Source of the DNA: an uncultured Pseudomonadaceae bacterium
Lineage (GTDB): Bacteria; Pseudomonadota; Gammaproteobacteria; Pseudomonadales; Pseudomonadaceae
Reading direction: 5' to 3'
Length of the DNA stretch: 6,268 nucleotides
Assembly: GCA_947630465.1 (NCBI GenBank)
Contig: CANRHT010000110.1
Span: 1 to 6,268 of the forward strand
The position numbers and the translations under genes were made by a program. Shown here piece after piece: positions 1 through 6,268 of this stretch. Below the pieces are notes generated by a model. It saw only the letters and a program-made list of their open reading frames with translations. It did no database searches and was not told where the DNA came from. Position 1 is the first letter of the stretch. Each line of letters starts with the position of its first letter.

Positions 1-1613
1 GTGTTTTTCTGCCAGAACAGCACTTGCTGATTGCCGTAGTTGCGCGTCAACTCTTGCACAGTGTGGCCTTGTTTCTCTAAGCGTTGCTGCTGTTGCTTGG
101 TTAAAGCGCCCGGCTCAAAGCCTAAAATATCAGGCAAGTATTGATGATGTACGCGTGGACTGGCCACCCATTGCGCAGGAGTTTTGCCAGCTAAATATTC
201 CAGCATGGCCAGCACATTCATACTGGGAATCCGACTGCCACCGGGCGTACCAAAGGCTGAGAAATCCTCAGGGCCTTCAATAAAACTGGGACTCATCGAA
301 GACAACGGACGCTTACCCGCTTGAATGCGGTTGGCTTGGCTACCGACCAAGCCGTAGGCATTACTGCCTTGCAGATCGGCGGCAAAATCATCCATTTCAT
401 CGTTGAGTAATACGCCAGTGCCGGGCACGGTAAAGGCGGCACCAAACATCATATTTAACGATAGCGTCGCTGCCACAGCATTGCCTTGTTGATCCAGTAC
501 TGCAAAATGCGTGGTGTGGTCACCTTCATGCAGCGGACTGCCGGGTGCAAGATCAGCGCTGGGCGTGGCGTGATCCACGCTGATATTCGCAGTCATGCGT
601 ACAATATGCTGGCGCGCTAAGAGTGCTTGCACAGGATTTTCGACAAAATCAGGATCGCCTAGCAGACTGCGGTCACGGTAGGCGCGACGAAACACTTCAG
701 CCAGATAATGCGCGCGCTGTGCCGGTTCAGCTTGCTGCCAAGGTAAGCGCTGCAGCATCAGTAAACTCTGGGCGATGGCAATGCCTCCGGCGGATGGCGG
801 TGGTGCGGTAATCAGTTGGCGTTGCTCAGCAAGCGGCACAATCAGCGGTGCACGCCACTGCACTCGGTAGCGCGCTAAATCTTCAGTCGACCAGATGCCG
901 CCTGCGGCCTGTACAGCATTCACCATTTTTTCTGCAAAAGGTCCGCGGTAAAAACTGCGTTCGCCATGCTCTGCCAGCATCGCTAACGTCTTGGCCAGTT
1001 CTGGCTGACGCAGGATCCAGCCTTGTTCAGGAATGTGCTGCTGATCTAGAAATAAACGCGCTGACTCAGGATCATTCTGCAAGGCGGCTAAACGCCAACC
1101 TGCACGCTCTTGATATACGGCATCAACAGCAAAACCGTCACGGGCTAAGGCTATTGCTGGGGCTAAGTTAGTGGCTAAGGGTAAGCGTGCGTGGCGCGTA
1201 CTCAGTGCGCCGAGCGCCGCTGGAATACCTGGAATAGCCGCCGCTAGCGCACCATCGAGTGAGAGTTTGCGGTCAATCTCACCATTAATGCGGTAGGTAT
1301 CGACATGAGCGGCAAAAGGCGCACGCTCACGGGCATCAAGAAAATGATACTGAGGGGTGTGGCCCGCGCGGCGCAGTAAATAAAAACCACCACCGCCTAA
1401 ACCCGAACCATAAGGCTCAACCACGGCCAAGGCTGCAGTCACGGCAATCGCCGCATCCATTGCATTGCCACCTTGTTGCAGTACAGCAATACCTGCCGCG
1501 CTGGCTAATGGATGCGCGCTGCTGACATACGCCTGCTGGGGTGCTTGTGCAGCAGCAGCGCTGACTGACCAGAGCAGTACAAAATTGAGTGCAAAAGTCG
1601 CGAGCCAGCGCAT
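1..1613 (-). CDS. ggt: Gamma-glutamyltransferase (glutathione hydrolase) precursor, 3' end cut by the window
   Basis: Periplasmic N-terminal nucleophile hydrolase that cleaves the gamma-glutamyl bond of glutathione and related compounds, or transfers the glutamyl group to an acceptor. I translated the minus strand from the ATG at 1613 and found 537 open codons without a stop. Residues 1 to about 23 form a signal peptide: MRW, a hydrophobic run, then an Ala-rich cleavage region. The large subunit has QGGNAMDAA (about 47-55), SGLGGGGF (70-77) and DARERAP, whose first Arg (about 95) matches the glutamate-binding Arg of the family. TTHFAVLD begins at Thr367, the expected autocleavage site and catalytic nucleophile. 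It is followed by NDEMDDF, PLSSMSP and GTPGGSRI, the substrate and oxyanion motifs. All key residues are present, so the enzyme should be active; I estimate only a few tens of C-terminal residues are missing. The start is 8 nt after the ferredoxin stop and has only a weak Shine-Dalgarno, suggesting co-transcription and translational coupling. The substrate in vivo is not shown by the sequence. Confidence 0.95.
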   Translation of the reverse strand, partial: MRWLATFALNFVLLWSVSAAAAQAPQQAYVSSAHPLASAAGIAVLQQGGNAMDAAIAVTAALAVVEPYGSGLGGGGFYLLRRAGHTPQYHFLDARERAPFAAHVDTYRINGEIDRKLSLDGALAAAIPGIPAALGALSTRHARLPLATNLAPAIALARDGFAVDAVYQERAGWRLAALQNDPESARLFLDQQHIPEQGWILRQPELAKTLAMLAEHGERSFYRGPFAEKMVNAVQAAGGIWSTEDLARYRVQWRAPLIVPLAEQRQLITAPPPSAGGIAIAQSLLMLQRLPWQQAEPAQRAHYLAEVFRRAYRDRSLLGDPDFVENPVQALLARQHIVRMTANISVDHATPSADLAPGSPLHEGDHTTHFAVLDQQGNAVAATLSLNMMFGAAFTVPGTGVLLNDEMDDFAADLQGSNAYGLVGSQANRIQAGKRPLSSMSPSFIEGPEDFSAFGTPGGSRIPSMNVLAMLEYLAGKTPAQWVASPRVHHQYLPDILGFEPGALTKQQQQRLEKQGHTVQELTRNYGNQQVLFWQKN

Positions 1614-1621
1614 CGGTTTAA

Positions 1622-1921
<300 letters not shown>

Positions 1922-1947
1922 TCATTGTGCCGTAGTCTAAGCTTGCC

Positions 1948-1975
1948 TGCAGTAGCTGCAACAGCAATGCTTGCT
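1948..1975 (-). other. Two small tandem hairpins after coaD
   Basis: Two five-base-pair stems with three-base loops lie back to back just after the coaD stop: TGCAG-TAG-CTGCA at 1948-1960 and AGCAA-TGC-TTGCT at 1963-1975 (plus-strand reading). No T-tract follows on the minus strand, so they do not look like an intrinsic terminator. They may be chance or an mRNA 3' structure. Confidence 0.25.
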
Positions 1976-1980
1976 ATGGA

Positions 1981-2568
<588 letters not shown>

Positions 2569-2574
2569 TTAATG

Positions 2575-2619
2575 AAAAAAGCCCACGGCGGCGACTGTAT
2601 GCAGTGCTGACATGGGCTT
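2575..2619 (-). terminator. Rho-independent terminator of the DsrE-like gene
   Basis: Read on the minus strand, AAGCCCA (2619-2613) pairs perfectly with TGGGCTT (2585-2579), and a run of six T follows the GGGC (2580-2575). The intervening 27 bases hold a small inner hairpin, ACTG-CATA-CAGT. The element begins about 20 nt after the stop codon at 2639, as expected for an intrinsic terminator, and should isolate coaD from upstream transcription. Confidence 0.75.
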
Positions 2620-2638
2620 GTTGTATCAGTACGGCACT

Positions 2639-3058
2639 TTAGAAACCTATCACTTTACGGTCTTTTTCGAGCAGGCTGGCACCCATTTTTGCTGGGTTAG
2701 CTGCGGTAATGCCGTCGCGTAAATCCTCTGCAGTGTGGCCTGTATTAGGTAAATACAGTGCGCATACAGAAGCGGTTGCGCCTTTTTTAATGGCACCATC
2801 AAGCAACTGAGCAGGGGTGACATTATTAGGCTTGAGTGCTTCGCCCGTGGCACCTTTAAGCGCGATATCACCGGCGGTATCACAGAGTAAAATATCGACT
2901 TGAGCACCTTGTTCTTGCATTTGATTGGCTAAGACCATCGCCATACCTTGCGCCATGGTGCTGGCGGATGTCAGAGAAACGGTCACCTGTTGCTGGTCTG
3001 CTGCTAAAGTGCAGGTACTGGCTGTTGCCAAAAGGACTGCAAGTAATGTTTTTTTCAT
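2639..3058 (-). CDS. Exported DsrE/YchN-like protein of unknown role
   Basis: A 139-residue protein with a clear Sec signal peptide: MKK, a hydrophobic stretch at about 4-15, then TLAA-D with likely cleavage near residue 19-20. The mature part resembles the DsrE/DsrF-like alpha/beta fold: a first strand (QVTVSL), a helix (MAQGMAMVLANQMQEQG), VDILLCDTAGDIALKG, then a helix and the strand ATASVCALYLPNTG, followed by EDLRDGI. Cys99 in SVCALYLP occupies the place of the conserved Cys of DsrE-like proteins, and Cys59 is the other Cys of the mature protein. Most DsrE proteins are cytoplasmic sulfur carriers; an exported form is less usual and its function is not known to me. There is no lipobox. 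The start at 3058 has GGAG 7 nt upstream and places the signal peptide at the N-terminus. It appears monocistronic, with a palindrome upstream and a terminator downstream. The family call is from pattern recognition of the translation, without a search. Confidence 0.75.
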   Translation of the reverse strand: MKKTLLAVLLATASTCTLAADQQQVTVSLTSASTMAQGMAMVLANQMQEQGAQVDILLCDTAGDIALKGATGEALKPNNVTPAQLLDGAIKKGATASVCALYLPNTGHTAEDLRDGITAANPAKMGASLLEKDRKVIGF

Positions 3059-3065
3059 TGTGAAT

Positions 3066-3069
3066 CTCC
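3066..3069 (-). promoter_or_regulatory. Ribosome binding site that fixes the DsrE-like start
   Basis: GGAG on the minus strand lies 7 nt before the ATG at 3058. The frame stays open for 30 codons upstream, but that extension would bury the signal peptide, so the shorter protein is chosen. Confidence 0.65.
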
Positions 3070-3088
3070 AGTCAAAATATAAGCGATT

Positions 3089-3124
3089 ACTATACATAAA
3101 TATAGAATAGTCAGCGCTGACCAT
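3089..3124 (-). promoter_or_regulatory. Promoter-like AT-rich region with an operator-like palindrome
   Basis: A perfect 12-base palindrome, GTCAGCGCTGAC, lies at 3110-3121, with two more matching pairs (3107-3108 with 3123-3124) after one mismatch. Downstream on the minus strand is an AT-rich stretch with -10-like hexamers TATATT (3104-3099) and TATAGT (3094-3089). For the latter, a -35 at 17-nt spacing would fall inside the palindrome, the usual place for a repressor site. No convincing -35 sequence is visible. The regulator is unknown. Confidence 0.3.
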
Positions 3125-3144
3125 ATTGTCGCAGCAGGTCAAAT

Positions 3145-3178
3145 ACATCAGCCACTCAAGTGAAGTCGTGGCTGATGT
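3145..3178 (-). terminator. Strong hairpin after the aspartokinase gene, likely operon terminator
   Basis: An 11-base-pair perfect inverted repeat (ACATCAGCCAC at 3145-3155 with GTGGCTGATGT at 3168-3178) encloses a 12-base loop, about 30 nt after the ask stop at 3209. On the minus strand the trailing sequence is only ATTTGACC, a poor U-tract, so termination may be incomplete or the hairpin may act as a 3' stabiliser. It is the only obvious end signal of the ectoine operon. Confidence 0.5.
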
Positions 3179-3208
3179 GGTGGTGTGAAACTCAGATCAA
3201 ACGGGGTG

Positions 3209-4657
3209 TTAAGCGCGGCAAGCGTCGGGGAAAACAATCACATCGGTGTAGTTTTCCGGTTCAATCAGTGCTCGGTGCAGCGCAATAATCGCCGCATCGT
3301 AATCACTTTCTTGTACCACAATCTGCATTTCCACCTGACGAATGGTCTGCTGCAATGCTTGCACGCTAATGCCTGCATCAGCCAAAGCGGTTGCGGTTTT
3401 CGCCAGAATGCCTTTGACTTTCATGTTTGAGCCAATCGCCGACACAATCGCCACATTATGTACGGTCACTTCGGCGCTGGAGTAATGCTCCTCAATCATG
3501 CGTGCCGCGCGATTGATAATCTTGCGTGAACCGGCACAGTAGTAGGTGATGCTGTTGGCATCGCGCGATTTATTCACCACATACAGCTTGAGCTGCTTAA
3601 TGATGTGGGTGATTTCAGTGTCGTAGCTCATGTCACCGAGCATTTCTTGGTCAAAGACCTCAATGCCGAACATATCTTTACGACCCGCGATAATCTCCAC
3701 TCTGGGCGTTTTGCTCGCATAATCTTGGCAGATTAAGGTACCGGCATGTTCAGGCTCAAAAGCGTTTTTAATGCGCAATTCAACACCCGCACGGCGCAAG
3801 GTTTTACCGGCACGTGGGTGAATGGCTTCCATCCCTAGGTTGGAGAGCTGGTCAGCCACATCGTAGTTGGTCATGCCAATGGTGACGACTTTATCAGCAC
3901 CCACTAAGTTTGGATCAGCGGTGCTTAAGTGAAACTCTTTATGAATAATGGCTTCTTTAGCACCGGTAGCTGCCGCAATCTGGGCAAAAGTAATCTCGGT
4001 GTAACCACGATCAAAGGTGTTCATTAAGCCTTCAGTGCAATGCGTATAGCCCGGTGCAATCACCAGTTCTTTACTGAAGTCGATGCCTTTAAAATGATGC
4101 TCGATCATTTCATTGAACGGCATCGGCGCTGCAGCTTGCCAGCCGGTCAGGTCAGCAAAACGTGCATTGACACCTTTGAGTTTCAGCGCCAATACGGTAT
4201 TGAAAGCACTGTGCGCTTCACCGAGTGAGGCGAGCATTTCACGCACCTTCATCAAGTGTTCGGTGAGCTGGAAATGGCCGAAATGACACAGTTGGTGCAG
4301 GCTGTGCATCACATCGGCACAGTCATCAATACGGCTATTAATAAACTGATTGGCTTGCTCTAAAGCATGCGCGCTGTCAGGGAAGATTTCCGCGTTTTTT
4401 GCCAGCATGGCAGCGCGGACTTTTTCGAGTGGCTCTTGCCACGCTTCTTCACCACTGGCTTCAGCAAAACGCTGATAAACACCGGCTTCACCGGTTTTTT
4501 TATGCTCAAGCAATTGGTTGGTCATACCGCTATAGGCGGATACGACAAAAATACGATGATACAGGCCGTGTTGAGGGTGCTCAGTTAAGAAGATATTCTC
4601 TAAAACGTCCTGAAAGCAGCTCATTGAAGTGCCGCCAATTTTCTCTACGGTATGCAT
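3209..4657 (-). CDS. ask: Ectoine-operon aspartokinase (Ask_Ect)
   Basis: Cytoplasmic kinase that phosphorylates L-aspartate with ATP, the entry to the aspartate semialdehyde pool used by EctB. The 482-residue protein starts MHTVEKIGGTS, where KIGGTS (residues 6-11) replaces the usual KFGGS/T nucleotide-binding motif; this opening is typical of the ectoine-linked aspartokinases. Further kinase-domain landmarks are VVSAYSGMT (about 38-46), VREMLASLGEAHSA and the FADLTGW strand. Two C-terminal ACT-type regulatory segments follow, roughly 316-395 and 397-465, the latter with HNVAIVSAIGSNMKVKGILAK. The P. stutzeri enzyme of this group is reported to be less feedback-inhibited than the housekeeping aspartokinase. 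The gene is downstream of ectC after a 183-nt structured gap, and its start has only a weak upstream GGA about 9 nt away, so translation may be modest or structure-dependent. Confidence 0.95.
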   Translation of the reverse strand: MHTVEKIGGTSMSCFQDVLENIFLTEHPQHGLYHRIFVVSAYSGMTNQLLEHKKTGEAGVYQRFAEASGEEAWQEPLEKVRAAMLAKNAEIFPDSAHALEQANQFINSRIDDCADVMHSLHQLCHFGHFQLTEHLMKVREMLASLGEAHSAFNTVLALKLKGVNARFADLTGWQAAAPMPFNEMIEHHFKGIDFSKELVIAPGYTHCTEGLMNTFDRGYTEITFAQIAAATGAKEAIIHKEFHLSTADPNLVGADKVVTIGMTNYDVADQLSNLGMEAIHPRAGKTLRRAGVELRIKNAFEPEHAGTLICQDYASKTPRVEIIAGRKDMFGIEVFDQEMLGDMSYDTEITHIIKQLKLYVVNKSRDANSITYYCAGSRKIINRAARMIEEHYSSAEVTVHNVAIVSAIGSNMKVKGILAKTATALADAGISVQALQQTIRQVEMQIVVQESDYDAAIIALHRALIEPENYTDVIVFPDACRA

Positions 4658-4695
4658 GTATGCGCGTCCGTTATCAATTAAGTTAATCAGAAATG

Positions 4696-4724
4696 ATGGG
4701 TCCGGCGCAGGATGCGCAACCCAT
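4696..4724 (-). other. Hairpin in the ask 5' leader
   Basis: ATGGGT (4696-4701) pairs with ACCCAT (4719-4724), and inside it GCGCA (4705-4709) pairs with TGCGC (4713-4717) around a three-base loop, with a small asymmetric internal loop (CCG opposite A). It lies about 38 nt before the ask start and may influence its translation. Function is inferred from position only. Confidence 0.4.
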
Positions 4725-4728
4725 GCAG

Positions 4729-4770
4729 TTGAGTGTCGCCACCAAGCGTGCAGGTGGCACGGACACTCGA
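4729..4770 (-). other. Long imperfect hairpin in the ectC-ask gap
   Basis: GAGTGTC (4731-4737) and GCCACC (4738-4743) pair with GGTGGC (4753-4758) and GACACTC (4762-4768), leaving a three-base bulge (4759-4761) and a nine-base loop. Two outer pairs (a T.G wobble and a T-A) extend the stem to 4729-4770. With 13 Watson-Crick pairs it should be stable in RNA. There is no adjacent U-tract, so it is not a standard terminator; an mRNA processing or stability element is possible. Confidence 0.45.
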
Positions 4771-4776
4771 AGTGTA

Positions 4777-4811
4777 ATTAAGCGGCGTGCGAATAACTAG
4801 AGCCGCTTAAT
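4777..4811 (-). other. Perfect 10-bp inverted repeat after ectC
   Basis: ATTAAGCGGC (4777-4786) and GCCGCTTAAT (4802-4811) form a perfect ten-base-pair stem with a 15-base loop, about 30 nt downstream of the ectC stop at 4841. On the minus strand it is followed by ACACTT, not a true U-tract. It could be a leaky terminator or attenuator that lowers ask relative to ectC, or a 3'-end stabiliser. Confidence 0.45.
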
Positions 4812-4840
4812 CTTTTCACGCTCAATACACAGAATCACGC

Positions 4841-5221
4841 TTAAAGCGGGTACACACCGTTCTCGTCGTGTACTTCTTTACCGTTGAGTGGTGGGTTAAA
4901 TACGCAGGCCATTTTCATGTCTTCGCTGCCGCCGCGTAATAAGTGCTCATCGTGCTTATCAAGAATATATAAAGTGCCGGGTTCGATTTTATAAATCTTA
5001 CCGTCCGCAATGGTTTCAATCTCGCCATTACCGCTCATGCAGTACACCGACTCCAGGTGGTTTTGATACCAGATGTGGGTTTCAGTGTTGGCATAAATAG
5101 TAGTGATGTGAAATGAGAAACCCATATTGTCGTCTTTCAACAACATGCGGGTGCTTTCCCAGGTTTCGGTGACAACACGGCGATCACTGTTTTCAGCATC
5201 TTTTAGGGTACGAACAATCAT
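4841..5221 (-). CDS. ectC: L-ectoine synthase
   Basis: Cytoplasmic cupin-fold enzyme that closes N-gamma-acetyl-L-2,4-diaminobutyrate to ectoine with loss of water, the last step of synthesis of this osmoprotectant. The 126-residue protein is close to the usual 128-132. The opening MIVRTL, the TRMLLKDD and GFSFH segments, [14 protein letters not shown] (48-61), the [12 protein letters not shown] segment and CVFNPPLNG are family hallmarks. Glu57, Tyr85 and His93 fall exactly at the positions reported as iron ligands in characterised EctC, so the metal site appears intact. The start at 5221 is preceded by AAGGAG with 6 nt spacing, the strongest ribosome binding site in the operon. The ectB stop is 90 nt upstream, and that gap contains a perfect hairpin next to the Shine-Dalgarno. 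Confidence 0.97.
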   Translation of the reverse strand: MIVRTLKDAENSDRRVVTETWESTRMLLKDDNMGFSFHITTIYANTETHIWYQNHLESVYCMSGNGEIETIADGKIYKIEPGTLYILDKHDEHLLRGGSEDMKMACVFNPPLNGKEVHDENGVYPL

Positions 5222-5227
5222 GTAAAA

Positions 5228-5271
5228 CTCCTTGCTGCGTTGCTGACGCTATATAGAAGATCAGCAACGCA
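5228..5271 (-). promoter_or_regulatory. ectB-ectC intercistronic hairpin abutting the ectC ribosome binding site
   Basis: TGCGTTGCTGA and TCAGCAACGCA (plus-strand arms 5236-5246 and 5261-5271) form a perfect 11-base-pair stem with a 14-base AT-rich loop. On the minus strand the stem ends 2 nt before AAGGAG (5233-5228), leaving the Shine-Dalgarno single-stranded beside a stable stem. This arrangement could protect the ectC message or tune its translation; no U-tract follows, so it is unlikely to be a terminator. The inverted repeat is seen directly; the role is inferred. Confidence 0.45.
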
Positions 5272-5297
5272 TAATAAATTGGGTTATATCTAGGCCT

Positions 5298-5307
5298 GCA
5301 GCGCTGC
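5298..5307. repeat. Ten-base palindrome just after ectB
   Basis: GCAGCGCTGC is a perfect palindrome 4 nt beyond the ectB stop codon. It shares its GCGCTG core with the palindrome upstream of the DsrE-like gene at 3110-3121. It is short enough to be chance. Confidence 0.25.
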
Positions 5308-5311
5308 TGAC

Positions 5312-6268
5312 TTAAGAAGCTTTCACTTCAGCCTGACTGGGTAATACGGCAGCAAAGGCATCATCTAAAATATCCATGGCTTGCTCAATTTGCTCATGGG
5401 TAATGGTCAGCGGACACAGGCACTTCACCACTTGGCTGTGGTTACCACTGGTCTCAATCACTAAGCCATTGTCAAAGGCGTGCTGACAGATCTGTGCAGC
5501 GACTTCGCCATTGGCACAGCTGATACCAATCATCATGCCGCGACCTTTAACGAACAAATTGTGCTCGCTGTGACGGCGGGTGATTTTGTGCATACGCTTG
5601 GCAATCATCTCGCCTTTTTCACGCACGCTTTTCGCAAAGCTGTCATCCTGCCAAAACTCTTCAAGCGCCGCTGCCGCCGTAATAAAGGCATGGTTGTTAC
5701 CACGGAAAGTACCGTTGTGCTCACCCGGTGCCCATTCGTCCAGCTCTTTGCGCAGCAGTACTACGGCGAAAGGTAGACCAAAGCCACTGATGGATTTTGA
5801 CAGGGTAATCATGTCTGGCTTAATGCCCATTTCTTCAAAACTGAAGAAAGTACCGGTACGGCCGCAACCGGCTTGAATGTCATCGACAATCAGCAGCATG
5901 TCATGTTTGCGGCACAGCTTTTCCAACTTACGCACCCAGTCAGCAGAAGCAGCGTTGAGACCACCTTCACCTTGCACGACTTCAACAATCACCGCAGCTG
6001 GCTTGTCGATACCGCTACTGGGGTCGGCGAGCATTTTGTCCATCATGGCGATGGTGTTGACCTTGTCACCAAAGTAGTTGGCGTAGGGCATACGGCTGAC
6101 ATCAGATAATGTGATGCCTGCAGCACCACGGTGATGCTGATTACCCGTCACCGCCAGCGCACCAATTGAGCAACCATGGAAGCCATTGGTGAAACTAATA
6201 ATATTGTTACGACCGGTGACTTTACGCGCCAGTTTAAGTGCGGCTTCAACTGCGTTCGTACCGGTTGG
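5312..6268 (-). CDS. ectB: L-2,4-diaminobutyrate--2-oxoglutarate transaminase, 5' end cut by the window
   Basis: PLP-dependent class III aminotransferase that makes L-2,4-diaminobutyrate from aspartate semialdehyde with glutamate as amino donor, the first committed step of ectoine synthesis. The frame is open to the window edge at 6268, giving 318 C-terminal residues; roughly the first 100 of about 420 are outside. Visible motifs in order are PTGTNAVEAALKLARKVTGR (the cofactor-phosphate loop, at the window edge), FTNGFHG, EVVQGEGG, LIVDDIQAGCGRTG (the first Asp, visible residue 129, should contact the PLP nitrogen), LSKSISGFG (Lys at visible residue 158, codon 5797-5795, should form the Schiff base) and GTFRGNNHAF. 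All catalytic elements are intact and the protein ends normally at a TAA. Similar aminotransferases serve siderophore pathways, but the ectC and ask neighbours settle the ectoine role. Confidence 0.96.
   Translation of the reverse strand, partial: PTGTNAVEAALKLARKVTGRNNIISFTNGFHGCSIGALAVTGNQHHRGAAGITLSDVSRMPYANYFGDKVNTIAMMDKMLADPSSGIDKPAAVIVEVVQGEGGLNAASADWVRKLEKLCRKHDMLLIVDDIQAGCGRTGTFFSFEEMGIKPDMITLSKSISGFGLPFAVVLLRKELDEWAPGEHNGTFRGNNHAFITAAAALEEFWQDDSFAKSVREKGEMIAKRMHKITRRHSEHNLFVKGRGMMIGISCANGEVAAQICQHAFDNGLVIETSGNHSQVVKCLCPLTITHEQIEQAMDILDDAFAAVLPSQAEVKAS

Noticed and set aside
848..1171. Open frame on the plus strand inside ggt
   Set aside because: It is antisense to a continuous and fully recognisable gamma-glutamyltransferase frame, with no family resemblance of its own.
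2639..3058. Lipoprotein interpretation of the DsrE-like protein, because of a Cys at residue 16
   Set aside because: The residues before Cys16 (TAST) do not form a lipobox and the hydrophobic stretch continues to an ordinary signal peptidase I site after it.
4683..4724. Possible 13-codon leader peptide before ask (MGCASCAGPIISD, ATG at 4724)
   Set aside because: It has no Shine-Dalgarno, and its codons are not enriched for lysine or threonine as expected for an aspartokinase attenuator. The ATG is part of the hairpin arm and is probably chance.

Overview
The window reads as one face of a gammaproteobacterial chromosome, most likely a moderate-GC member of the Pseudomonadaceae. All seven genes supported here lie on the minus strand. 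The order coaD - 2[4Fe-4S] ferredoxin - gamma-glutamyltransferase is one I recall from Pseudomonas (P. aeruginosa PA0363-PA0362-PA0361). An ectoine operon ending in the specialised aspartokinase Ask_Ect is also known from P. stutzeri. Base composition looks close to half GC by eye, lower than typical Pseudomonas, so a low-GC relative is plausible. The genus is inference.

Layout in transcription order, from high to low coordinates. (1) 6268-3209 holds the 3' part of an ectoine biosynthesis operon: ectB (5' end outside the window), ectC and the ectoine-type aspartokinase. ectA would be expected further upstream, beyond the window. Ask_Ect raises the supply of aspartyl phosphate, the precursor of aspartate semialdehyde. 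EctB transaminates that to L-2,4-diaminobutyrate, EctA acetylates it and EctC cyclises it to ectoine. No ectD (ectoine hydroxylase) lies between ectC and ask. The two intercistronic gaps are rich in perfect inverted repeats. (2) 3058-2639 is a small exported DsrE-like protein with its own upstream palindrome and a strong intrinsic terminator. (3) 2460-1981 is coaD, the fourth step of coenzyme A synthesis. (4) 1873-1 is an Allochromatium-type ferredoxin followed 8 nt later by a periplasmic gamma-glutamyltransferase whose C-terminus runs off the window.

There is no gene-free stretch over 300 bases; the largest gaps, about 180 bases each, lie between ask and ectC and between dsrE and coaD. I see no tRNA, rRNA, CRISPR array, insertion sequence or attachment site. 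Nothing here amounts to a wholly new system. The points most worth a second look are the structured ectoine intercistronic regions, the exported DsrE-like protein with its palindromic upstream site, and the ectoine genes lying beside a conserved housekeeping block.
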